Shown here: in pieces, positions 1-6,470 of the stretch | Layout: every line of letters starts with the position of its first letter | Numbering within the stretch: the stretch's first letter is position 1 | Assembly: GCA_041584055.1 (NCBI GenBank) | Contig: JBFHER010000095.1 | Coordinates: 1 to 12,590, forward strand | DNA from: JBFHER01 sp041584055 | GTDB taxonomy: Bacteria > Bacteroidota > Bacteroidia > Bacteroidales > UBA5342 | Direction of reading: 5' to 3' | DNA length: 12,590 bases | Position numbers and translations under genes: made by a program | Notes under the pieces: model-generated | What the model was told of the DNA's origin: nothing | What the model saw: only the letters and a program-made list of their open reading frames with translations | The model's database searches: none

Positions 1-76
1 GATCATTCATATCCACAATTATAAAATTTTCGTCACAAACCGTTATTGCACCATTCATTTCTTTTACCCAATCCAT
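1..76 (-). CDS. PAS-domain-like protein, N-terminal fragment (runs off left edge)
   Basis: Reading the minus strand from an ATG at 76-74 gives 25 open codons to the window edge: M-D-W-V-K-E-M-N-G-A-I-T-V-C-D-E-N-F-I-I, then V-D-M-N-D. The hydrophobic strand ending in C-D-E-N, followed by I-I-V-D-M-N-D, resembles the first two beta strands of a PAS sensor domain (pattern: hydrophobics, D, then hydrophobics and N). The start overlaps the TGA stop of dtd as TGATG, which suggests translational coupling and a place at the end of the U32-rnhA-dtd operon. The PAS identity is inferred from a short fragment. That a gene starts here is more certain than its family, because the frame is open, the overlap is tight and the residues look like real protein. 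Ligand and output domain cannot be seen. Confidence 0.55.
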   Translation of the reverse strand, partial: MDWVKEMNGAITVCDENFIIVDMND

Positions 77-528
77 CATTCCTTATTTTTAGTATCCATT
101 GTGATCGTCACCGGTCCATCGTTTACAAGCGACACTTTCATGTGGGCACCAAAAATCCCTTTCTCAACCGGCGCATTCAAATCACTGGACATACGTTCAC
201 AAAACGCTTCGTAAAGCGGGATGGCTACGTCAGGTCCGGCCGCATTGATGTACGACGGACGATTTCCTTTTTTTGTTCTGGCATGAAGCGTAAACTGGCT
301 AATTACAAGCACCTTACCATTGACATCAAGGACAGATCGATTCATCACACCACTGGCGTCATCAAAGATTCTTAAATTTGAAATTTTATTAGATAGCCAT
401 TGGATGTCTTCTGAATTATCTTCATTCTCTATCCCAAGTAAAACAAGCAAGCCCTGACTGATTTCACCCACGACTTTTCCGTCTACTTCTACCGATGCTT
501 CTGATACCCTTTGAATTACTGTTCTCAT
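76..528 (-). CDS. dtd: D-aminoacyl-tRNA deacylase (DTD)
   Basis: Cytoplasmic enzyme that hydrolyses D-amino acids, and glycine mischarged on tRNA-Ala, from tRNA, keeping non-L residues out of translation. The 150-residue product has the normal family length. It starts M-R-T-V-I-Q-R-V, as is typical, and carries both active-site signatures: S-Q-F-T at residues 77-80 and N-D-G-P-V-T at 136-141, the latter containing the Gly-cisPro pair that rejects L-amino acids. The frame stays open 11 codons further upstream, but the start at 528 fits the family N-terminus. It is also preceded by GGAGG at 536-540, 7 bases before the ATG and inside the end of rnhA. The gene begins one base after the rnhA stop and overlaps the next gene by one base, so all are probably one transcript. 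Confidence 0.96.
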   Translation of the reverse strand: MRTVIQRVSEASVEVDGKVVGEISQGLLVLLGIENEDNSEDIQWLSNKISNLRIFDDASGVMNRSVLDVNGKVLVISQFTLHARTKKGNRPSYINAAGPDVAIPLYEAFCERMSSDLNAPVEKGIFGAHMKVSLVNDGPVTITMDTKNKE

Positions 529-529
529 C

Positions 530-1165
530 TTATTTCCTCCCAAAATCTGCAGGAATTTCACCCCACTTACGTGTTTCCCACTTCATTATTTTAGTATCCC
601 AGGTATTGGTTCGTAGCCATTTTTCAGCACGTGCAATCAATTCAAATACTTTAGCATTTTTTTGGCTTGGCTTTAATTTGGTATTACATTTTTTTTTATC
701 CACCCAGGAAATTGCATTTCTACTGTCAGAATAAACAGGCAATTCAAGTTTTTCTTGTTTTAGCCATGCCAAACCATGCACCAGTGCCAAAAATTCTCCA
801 ATGTTATTGGTTGCATCTTCAAAGGGACCCAATCGAAATATCTCCGTGGCTGAGGCTGTATACACACCTCTGTATTCCATTTTACCCGGATTGCCACTGC
901 ACGCAGCATCAACAGCAATTGAGTTTGCAATGGGACCATCAGGACGTTCAAATAGAGCCAAGTCCACTTCTGCCGGCTCCTTTCTGCTCATAGCTATCGT
1001 CGGCGAACCGGCATAGGCAACCTCAGCTTCCTGTTTGGTTTTAAACCCTTTGTATTTAGCACCTTCATAGCCGTGAACCTGCAATTTACACTCATCCCAT
1101 GATTTGTAAATTCCGGGTTTTACGCCTACCCAAACCACATAAAAGTTATTTTTTGATTTTCCCAT
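530..1165 (-). CDS. rnhA: Ribonuclease HI with N-terminal hybrid-binding (viroplasmin) domain
   Basis: Endonuclease that cuts the RNA strand of RNA-DNA hybrids, removing R-loops and primers. The 211-residue product has two parts. Residues 6-52 form the caulimovirus viroplasmin/hybrid-binding domain (F-Y-V-V-W-V-G at 8-14, K-G-F-K-T-K-Q-E-A-E at 39-48). Residues 82-211 form the RNase H fold. All four metal-binding acidic residues are visible: D86 in A-V-D-A-A-C-S-G-N-P-G, E124 in N-N-I-G-E-F, D147 in Y-S-D-S-R-N, and D207 in P-A-D-F-G-R. The two-domain form is longer than E. coli RNase HI (155 residues) and is common in Bacteroidota. It lies 16 bases after the U32 gene and one base before dtd, in the middle of a tight operon. 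A run of nine A at 689-697 encodes K157-K159. Confidence 0.95.
   Translation of the reverse strand: MGKSKNNFYVVWVGVKPGIYKSWDECKLQVHGYEGAKYKGFKTKQEAEVAYAGSPTIAMSRKEPAEVDLALFERPDGPIANSIAVDAACSGNPGKMEYRGVYTASATEIFRLGPFEDATNNIGEFLALVHGLAWLKQEKLELPVYSDSRNAISWVDKKKCNTKLKPSQKNAKVFELIARAEKWLRTNTWDTKIMKWETRKWGEIPADFGRK
534..541 (-). promoter_or_regulatory. Strong Shine-Dalgarno sequence for dtd
   Basis: On the minus strand the bases before the dtd ATG read GGGAGGAAATAAG. The GGAGG core at 536-540 is 7 bases from the start codon and lies within the last codons of rnhA. No other gene in the window has a comparable Shine-Dalgarno sequence, as is usual in Bacteroidota. It decides the dtd start in favour of position 528 over the upstream in-frame ATG at 561. 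Confidence 0.7.
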
Positions 1166-1181
1166 GAATGTTCTTGAAGCT

Positions 1182-2435
1182 TTAGCGTTTCAGTGTTTCA
1201 GAATCCACCCACTTGTATAATTTGTCGTTTCTTCTCACACGGTCCTCCACCTTCATTGAAAAGCGTTCTCCTTTCTGTGCCACTTCCACCGGTTTTAAGT
1301 CAACTCTGATTTCGTCAATAACAAACTCCTGTGCTCCGGTGGTCGGGCCCATAATCAATACTTCTTCACCTTTTGCAAGGGATTGGGTTTCCAGCAATGC
1401 TTCCGCAACGCCCAACTGAGAAAAATAATTTGTTATTTTTCCGATATACACTTTTTTATGTGTGGCTGCAGAGCCATAAATATGACTCCATTCGCCAAGC
1501 CGTTGGCCAAGATAATAGCCATCCCAGAATCCACGGTTAAACACTTTGGATAAACGCTCATCCCAGCGAGCGATTTTATCTGCGTCAAACGAATCATCCA
1601 GATAACTTTCAACCGCCTCCCGGTAACATTCCACAACCGTTTTCACATATTCTGCACCACGTGCACGCCCCTCTATTTTCAAAACCCGAACCCCGGAATC
1701 CAATACTTTATTTAAAAAGTGAATTGTTTTTAAGTCTTTTGGCGACATGATATATTCATTGTCGATCTCAAGCTCACGGCCGGTATCCTTGTCTGTTACA
1801 ACATATCCCCGTCTGCATATCTGCATGCAGGCGCCTCTGTTGGCACTGTGATCCATTTCATGAAGACTCAGGTAACATTTTCCTGAAACAGCCATGCACA
1901 ATGCACCGTGTGCAAACATCTCAATGCGTATTTTTTCTCCTCCGGGGCCACATATATTTTGCTGCTGAATGGCCAGGTATATTTCTGCAACCTGTTCCAT
2001 GTTTAATTCACGGGCAAGCACAACAACATCTGCAAACTGTGCATAAAACTTCAACGCTTCAACATTACTGATATTAAGTTGTGTTGATAAATGCACCTCC
2101 ACTCCAACTTCACGTGCATACATCATCACCGACACATCTGAAGCGATAATTGCTGAAACTTTTGCCTCTTTGGCAGTATCGACAATGGTCTTCATTATAC
2201 CGATATCTCCACCATAGATTACAGTATTGATGGTGAGGTAGGTTTTTATTTCTTCCCTTAAACAACGCTTTACAATTTCTTTTAAATCTTCGGTTGTAAA
2301 ATTGTTTGAAGAACGAGAACGCATATTCAGATGTTCTATCCCAAAATAGATTGAATCTGCTCCGCCTTGTATCGCTGCCGTCAGGGACTCCCATGACCCA
2401 ACCGGTGCCATTATCTCGATATCTTTTCTTTTCAT
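1182..2435 (-). CDS. U32-family protein (peptidase U32 / TrhP-like iron-sulfur protein)
   Basis: The 417-residue product contains the complete U32 family signature at residues 172-190 (E-M-F-A-H-G-A-L-C then M-A-V-S-G-K-C-Y-L-S). Four cysteines, C180, C187, C203 and C207, could hold a 4Fe-4S cluster as in characterised relatives. The family is named for old collagenase reports. Studied bacterial members work with prephenate-dependent partners: TrhP makes 5-hydroxyuridine in tRNA, RlhA hydroxylates 23S rRNA C2501, and UbiU/UbiV hydroxylate ubiquinone precursors without O2. Length and N-terminus (I-E-I-M-A-P-V-G-S-W-E-S-L) resemble TrhP most, so an RNA-hydroxylation role is my inference. The frame is open to 2573, but those 46 residues look non-coding and cross the promoter at 2453-2484, so I start at 2435. 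First gene of the operon with rnhA and dtd. Confidence 0.9.
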   Translation of the reverse strand: MKRKDIEIMAPVGSWESLTAAIQGGADSIYFGIEHLNMRSRSSNNFTTEDLKEIVKRCLREEIKTYLTINTVIYGGDIGIMKTIVDTAKEAKVSAIIASDVSVMMYAREVGVEVHLSTQLNISNVEALKFYAQFADVVVLARELNMEQVAEIYLAIQQQNICGPGGEKIRIEMFAHGALCMAVSGKCYLSLHEMDHSANRGACMQICRRGYVVTDKDTGRELEIDNEYIMSPKDLKTIHFLNKVLDSGVRVLKIEGRARGAEYVKTVVECYREAVESYLDDSFDADKIARWDERLSKVFNRGFWDGYYLGQRLGEWSHIYGSAATHKKVYIGKITNYFSQLGVAEALLETQSLAKGEEVLIMGPTTGAQEFVIDEIRVDLKPVEVAQKGERFSMKVEDRVRRNDKLYKWVDSETLKR

Positions 2436-2452
2436 ACTTCTTTTCTTGATCA

Positions 2453-2484
2453 CAAAATTATTATTTTTTATGGTTGCACAACAA
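2453..2484 (-). promoter_or_regulatory. Bacteroidota-type promoter for the U32-rnhA-dtd operon
   Basis: On the minus strand there is a perfect -7 box TAATTTTG (2460-2453, consensus TAnnTTTG). A TTGTTG at 2484-2479 supplies the -33 TTG with 18 bases between. Transcription would begin near 2446-2448, giving a leader of about 12 bases before the ATG at 2435. Motif match only. Confidence 0.68.
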
Positions 2485-2510
2485 TTAAACACGGTTGGAG
2501 AACAATTAAA
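2480..2510. repeat. 10-bp direct repeat between divergent promoters (possible operator)
   Basis: AACAATTAAA occurs at 2480-2489 and again at 2501-2510, start to start 21 bp, or two helical turns. The first copy overlaps the -33 region of the minus-strand promoter. The second lies in the spacer of the plus-strand promoter. This geometry suits one dimeric regulator acting on both, but the AT-rich sequence makes chance possible. Confidence 0.35.
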
Positions 2511-2524
2511 AGAGACTATCTTTG
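2495..2524 (+). promoter_or_regulatory. Bacteroidota-type promoter for the tandem GT4 genes
   Basis: TTG at 2495-2497, a 19-bp spacer, and TATCTTTG at 2517-2524 match the Bacteroidota -33/-7 consensus exactly. The start of transcription would fall near 2529-2531, 11-13 bases before the ATG at 2542. This argues against any start codon upstream of the promoter. Confidence 0.75.
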
Positions 2525-2541
2525 TTTTCTCAGTAAGACTT

Positions 2542-3636
2542 ATGCAAATACTCTTTATAAATTCACTGCGCAAAAATCGTTGGGGCGGTGGTGAGAAATG
2601 GATGGTTGAAGCTGCCAGCGGCTTAAATCTAAAAGGTCATCGAAGTATTATTGGATGTAAAAATGGCTCCATAATCCAGAAAAAAGCAAGACAGAAGGAA
2701 GTGAGCACTGTTAATTTTGCAATCCACTCTGACATTGATTTTTTAGCAATGTTCCGTTTGCAAAAACTTTTAATTCAACTACGCATCGATGTTTTGGTTT
2801 GCTGTCAGAATAAAGATGTTAAAATTGGAGGTCGTGCGGGAAGAAGGGTAAAGACAGGCGCTATTTTCTCAAGGCAGGGACTACAACTCTTTACAAATAA
2901 AAAACGATACCGTTATCCCTTTACCCAACTGATTGATGGCATTATTACAAACACACAGTCTATCAAAAACACTTATGCATCTTTTGGTTGGTTTGGACCA
3001 AATTTCATTCATGTTGTTTACAACGGAATGACACTACCGGAGCTGAACGCAGCGAACACAAAAAAGAAGGTATTTGGAATTGATGATGACCATAAAGTTG
3101 TTTTTTCCGCGGGACGTCTGTCACTTCAAAAAGGATACGACTACCTCATAGATGCAGCTGCAATGTGCAAAGAAAGGGGGAAAAACTATCGCTTTTTTAT
3201 CGCAGGACAAGGCAAACTCGAGGAGTATCTTAAAAAGAAAATAAAGCAACTTAAGCTTGAAGAATACGTCATCCTCATGGGTTTTATAGAGCAGCCTGGT
3301 CCCTATTATCAGGCAGCAGATATTTTTGTTTTACCCTCCCTCTTCGAAGGAATGCCCAATGTGGTGATGGAATCCATGGCCCATGGTACACCTGCCATTC
3401 TCACACGCGTCAATGGCGCAGAAGAACTCGTCGACCATGGCGTTAACAGCATTATCATCGAGCCCAAAAAACCGGCAATGATTTACGACGCCCTTGAGAC
3501 ATATTTCAGCGACAAAACCGATCGTGCGATGATGGCAAAACGGGCAAGAGACAAGGTAAATGAACAGTTTACGACCGAAGTAATGGCGACGAAACTGGAA
3601 GGATTATTCATTCAGCAACTAAGTAAAAACAAATGA
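2542..3636 (+). CDS. Glycosyltransferase family 4 (first of tandem pair)
   Basis: GT-B-fold retaining glycosyltransferase, probably acting at the inner membrane in LPS core or other surface-glycan assembly; donor and acceptor are unknown. The 364-residue product opens with a Rossmann strand M-Q-I-L-F-I-N-S, then W-G-G-G-E-K-W at residues 14-20, where the glycine loop lies near the donor phosphate in this family. The C-terminal domain has S-A-G-R-L-S-L-Q-K-G-Y-D at 189-200 and the EX7E motif E269...E277 in F-E-G-M-P-N-V-V-M-E. The frame is open back to 2446, but that stretch overlaps the promoter at 2495-2524 and looks non-coding, so I start at 2542. The stop overlaps the next gene as ATGA, so the pair is co-translated. 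It is transcribed away from the U32 operon. Confidence 0.9.
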   Translation: MQILFINSLRKNRWGGGEKWMVEAASGLNLKGHRSIIGCKNGSIIQKKARQKEVSTVNFAIHSDIDFLAMFRLQKLLIQLRIDVLVCCQNKDVKIGGRAGRRVKTGAIFSRQGLQLFTNKKRYRYPFTQLIDGIITNTQSIKNTYASFGWFGPNFIHVVYNGMTLPELNAANTKKKVFGIDDDHKVVFSAGRLSLQKGYDYLIDAAAMCKERGKNYRFFIAGQGKLEEYLKKKIKQLKLEEYVILMGFIEQPGPYYQAADIFVLPSLFEGMPNVVMESMAHGTPAILTRVNGAEELVDHGVNSIIIEPKKPAMIYDALETYFSDKTDRAMMAKRARDKVNEQFTTEVMATKLEGLFIQQLSKNK

Positions 3637-4697
3637 ACATATTGTTTGTCTGTTCTGCAAAATCGTGGGGTGGGAACGAAAAGTGGAGTGCCATGGCCAT
3701 GCAGGCACTGAGCGAAAAACATCAGGTTTTCTTCTTTGGCAGAAACCCAGCGCTTGGAGATGATTTCGGAAAGGAACGCATCAAAGATTTCGCTCCCATG
3801 TTTGCAGTTTGGGATATATACTCTTTTGTAAAGGCATATCGTTTCATCAAAAAACATAACATTGATTGCATTGTCAGCACCAAAAAGAAAGAGTATTTTA
3901 TTTTTGGTGTTCTTTCCAGATATTTAAAAATCCGACATTTGATTAGATTGGGCATTGTGAGAGATATGAATCGTCCTATCTGGCACAATCTGATATACAA
4001 TAAACTTAACGATGGAATCATTGTAAATGCGCAACGCATAGAAACGAACTTGCGCCGCTATGCATTCATGTCCGAAAAAGATGTTTTCGTATTATACAAT
4101 GCAATACCAGGCTTAAAAGCCTTATCGCAACTGCCACATCAACACGAAAAAAAATTTCACATCACAAGTGTAGGAATGCTTACCCGCAGGAAGGGATTTC
4201 ACTTGCTTGTTGAAGCCATTTCGCTCCTCCCAACAGAATTAAAGAATAAAATTATTGTCACTTTTATAGGTCAGGGTCGCGAAGAGGAGAACCTCAGAAA
4301 TCAAATTAAAACAAAAGGACTCGAATCCATTATCCATCTTGCAGGATTTCAAAAGGACCCTTCTGACTATTTAAAAAAGGCTAATTTATTTGTATTACTA
4401 AGTGACAACGAAGGTATTTCTAATGCTTTGCTTGAAGCAATGGCACAAGGCATACCTGTACTAACAACAGATTCGGGAGGAAGCAAAGAATTTATAAATT
4501 CCACCGAAAACGGATTTATAGTAGAACGGGAGATCAATGACATATCACAAATCCTTCAGTCCATTCTGAACATGAACGAAGCTCAATTAGAAATAATTGG
4601 TGAAAAAGGCAAAAAAGCTGTCATGGCACGCTTCAATGAAATCCGATTTAAAGAAGCGTTATTTAAAATATTTGATGAAAATACATGGCACCATTAA
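3633..4697 (+). CDS. Glycosyltransferase family 4 (second of tandem pair)
   Basis: A 354-residue GT-B enzyme with the same layout as its neighbour: M-N-I-L-F-V-C-S, then S-W-G-G-N-E-K-W at residues 11-18, G-M-L-T-R-R-K-G-F-H at 181-190, and EX7E at E260...E268 in N-E-G-I-S-N-A-L-L-E. The shared N-terminal W-G-G-x-E-K-W suggests the two genes arose by tandem duplication and then diverged, possibly adding successive sugars. It starts inside the stop codon of the first GT4 gene (ATGA). It ends in a TAA that is also, on the other strand, the stop of the next gene (TTAA at 4694-4697). Sugar specificity cannot be read from the sequence; involvement in LPS or capsule synthesis is inferred from the glycosyltransferase neighbours. 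Confidence 0.9.
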   Translation: MNILFVCSAKSWGGNEKWSAMAMQALSEKHQVFFFGRNPALGDDFGKERIKDFAPMFAVWDIYSFVKAYRFIKKHNIDCIVSTKKKEYFIFGVLSRYLKIRHLIRLGIVRDMNRPIWHNLIYNKLNDGIIVNAQRIETNLRRYAFMSEKDVFVLYNAIPGLKALSQLPHQHEKKFHITSVGMLTRRKGFHLLVEAISLLPTELKNKIIVTFIGQGREEENLRNQIKTKGLESIIHLAGFQKDPSDYLKKANLFVLLSDNEGISNALLEAMAQGIPVLTTDSGGSKEFINSTENGFIVEREINDISQILQSILNMNEAQLEIIGEKGKKAVMARFNEIRFKEALFKIFDENTWHH

Positions 4698-5629
4698 GGT
4701 TGTGATTCAAGGTGCGATTCGAAATAGGCCTTCATTCTTTTCGCCTGATTCTCACATGCATAATAATCCTTGAGACGTTGAATGTTTCTGCTTTTGCTTT
4801 TTAGCTGTGCCAAACACTGCTGCACATTATTATCATTGTCTTCCAGAAAAACAATGCTTTCATAAAACGAGGCAAGTTTCACATATGAAGGCACTTTGTT
4901 CGCAATAATTGGAATACCCAAACTCGCAAATACCAGTGCTTTATGAGAACTATGCCCAGCATTGTATTCATCATCCAGGGTACGTGGTAGAAACCCCACA
5001 TCACATTTCAATAAATCAGTGGGAAAATCTTCATATTTCCAGGGGATATATTTGTAATTAAATTTCAGTTTTTGATCCTTAATATAATCCTTTGTAATAA
5101 GAATTATTTTTCCGTCTATATCAGAAGCATAGGTATTTAAGTACACTGCTTTGTGTGGAACACCAGACCAACCAAAAACCGGATTATCCAGATTTACATG
5201 TTCTTTAAGTGTGCAAAAATCAGCAAAATCAACCGGATCATCCATTACAAAAACAGATTTCGCATGTTCGTTGGCTTTTTCAGCAATTTTATCTGAAGCG
5301 CAAATAATGCCATCACTGATCCCTGCAATTTTGTGCGCAATTGATAATCGCTTTGCATCTATTTCTTCATGGGTATCAAAGATATTTATGCAGGTATCAA
5401 AAAATAACTTTTTAGATGTTATTTTCAGATATCTCATAAACCAGTAATACTTCGGTTTTGGTTTTCTAAAAAACACCGAAACATCATAACGTTTGAATGG
5501 CTTGTTAATTGAAACTTCGATGCCAATCTGTTTATAATACTTTTCCATTTGCAGCACCCTGATCCAGTGAGATGCAGCCGCTTTGTTAAAATCAGTTGTT
5601 CGTTTAGGGAAGAATAATCCGAGCTTCAT
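4694..5629 (-). CDS. Divergent GT-B-like glycosyltransferase
   Basis: The 311-residue protein looks like a short, divergent glycosyltransferase. M-K-L-G-L-F-F-P-K-R starts a first Rossmann-like domain. A second domain shows V-F-G-W-S-G at 151-156, C-D-V-G-F-L-P-R at 209-216 and a helix-strand piece S-S-H-K-A-L-V-F-A-S-L-G-I-P-I-I-A at 227-243. This last piece matches the K-x-x-x-x-x-A-x-G-x-P-V-V segment of GT4-type donor-binding domains. The usual EX7E glutamate pair is not seen. It begins by sharing one base with the GT2 stop (TAATG), so the two are probably one operon, and its stop overlaps the convergent GT4 gene. Assignment to glycan synthesis rests on this partial motif plus neighbours; donor and linkage are unknown. 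Confidence 0.72.
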   Translation of the reverse strand: MKLGLFFPKRTTDFNKAAASHWIRVLQMEKYYKQIGIEVSINKPFKRYDVSVFFRKPKPKYYWFMRYLKITSKKLFFDTCINIFDTHEEIDAKRLSIAHKIAGISDGIICASDKIAEKANEHAKSVFVMDDPVDFADFCTLKEHVNLDNPVFGWSGVPHKAVYLNTYASDIDGKIILITKDYIKDQKLKFNYKYIPWKYEDFPTDLLKCDVGFLPRTLDDEYNAGHSSHKALVFASLGIPIIANKVPSYVKLASFYESIVFLEDNDNNVQQCLAQLKSKSRNIQRLKDYYACENQAKRMKAYFESHLESQP

Positions 5630-6396
5630 TATGCTGATTTTAAACCATTTTCACACCAATGTCTTCCTGTTTCATTGGTTTCATCATACAGGTTTTTAAG
5701 ATGCTGATAGTTTGATCTTAATTTTCCTTCACCATGAAACAAATGAAATTGAATCCCATAAAATTTCATGTTAAATGTGGTGACACCTTTGTTTACCAGT
5801 CTGGCACCAAATTCTTTATCATTCGGACCTTTGCTCATCATGTTTTCATCGTAACCATTCACACTGTATGCATCATCCTTCCAAAAACCGATATTGCAAC
5901 CACACAAGCCACGAACTGAAAATTTATTATATAGCAACAGATTATGCAATTGACAAACAATCTTACTTCTGAATGCTTTTAAGCCGAAATACTTCTTTTC
6001 TTTTGTAAATTTATCGGTGAGTTCTTTCGAAACACCCACCCTACGTCCAACAACCAATCGCTTTTCACGGGCAAATTTCAAATGATCTTTTATAAAATGG
6101 CGATGCAGGATAATGTCACCATCAATTTGTATAATGTAAGGAAAATCAGATTCTTTAATTGCCATATTGCGCGCACTGTTAATGCGATATCCCTCATCTA
6201 CCTGCCATGAATGCTTTAAAGGTACGGGAAATATGTCCTTGTATCTTTGAATCAAATCGCGGGTCTGATTTCCTGAACCATCATCAGCAATAACAACCTC
6301 TCCGGGTAAAACAGATTGCTTCATGATACTCTTTAACACTAGTTCCAGGGCTTCAGGCCAGTTGTATGTGGTTACAATCAGAGTGCACTTAGTCAT
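5629..6396 (-). CDS. Glycosyltransferase family 2
   Basis: GT-A-fold inverting glycosyltransferase of 255 residues. The N-terminal nucleotide-sugar domain has T-L-I-V-T-T-Y-N-W at 5-13, A-D-D-G-S-G at 37-42 and the metal-binding D-x-D at D92-G-D94. A later segment, C-G-C-N-I-G-F-W at 165-172 through G-Y-D-E-N at 181-185 and D-K-E-F-G-A-R-L at 193-200, resembles the galactosyltransferase-type C-terminal region found in LPS-core and chondroitin-type GT2 enzymes, where it holds catalytic and acceptor-side residues. An upstream in-frame TTG at 6414 exists, but it lies inside the -7 box, so the ATG at 6396 is preferred. There are no membrane segments, so it is cytoplasmic or peripheral. First gene of a two-gene operon with the divergent glycosyltransferase. 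Confidence 0.9.
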   Translation of the reverse strand: MTKCTLIVTTYNWPEALELVLKSIMKQSVLPGEVVIADDGSGNQTRDLIQRYKDIFPVPLKHSWQVDEGYRINSARNMAIKESDFPYIIQIDGDIILHRHFIKDHLKFAREKRLVVGRRVGVSKELTDKFTKEKKYFGLKAFRSKIVCQLHNLLLYNKFSVRGLCGCNIGFWKDDAYSVNGYDENMMSKGPNDKEFGARLVNKGVTTFNMKFYGIQFHLFHGEGKLRSNYQHLKNLYDETNETGRHWCENGLKSA

Positions 6397-6411
6397 AAAA
6401 AAAAATTTGTG

Positions 6412-6442
6412 CAAAGATAATCATTAAAGTAAATGCACAAAA
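6412..6442 (-). promoter_or_regulatory. Bacteroidota-type promoter for the GT2 operon
   Basis: On the minus strand TTTTG at 6442-6438 is followed, after 18 bases, by TATCTTTG at 6419-6412, a perfect -7 box identical to that of the GT4 promoter at 2517-2524. Predicted initiation falls at about 6405-6407, at the beginning of a run of nine T that leads directly to the ATG at 6396. Confidence 0.7.
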
Positions 6443-6470
6443 TTCAGTTTTTAAATAGCATGAAAGTGGT

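Noticed and set aside
46..375. Plus-strand open frame of 109 codons opposite dtd
   Set aside because: It mirrors a well-supported gene, has no family resemblance and no promoter. The same holds for the other open frames lying opposite rnhA, atpD, the polyprenyl synthase, pyrF and prfA.
689..697. A9 run in rnhA (minus strand) as a phase-variation switch
   Set aside because: It codes for three ordinary lysines in a housekeeping gene of an AT-rich genome; no reason to expect selected slippage, though a frameshift here would remove catalytic D207.
2446..2541. Extra 32 N-terminal codons for the first GT4 protein
   Set aside because: The segment lies upstream of or within the promoter at 2495-2524; the Rossmann strand starts at the ATG at 2542.
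2436..2573. Extra 46 N-terminal codons for the U32 protein
   Set aside because: Family-like sequence begins at the ATG at 2435; the extension is low quality, overlaps the operon's own promoter and the divergent promoter, and even runs into the GT4 coding start.
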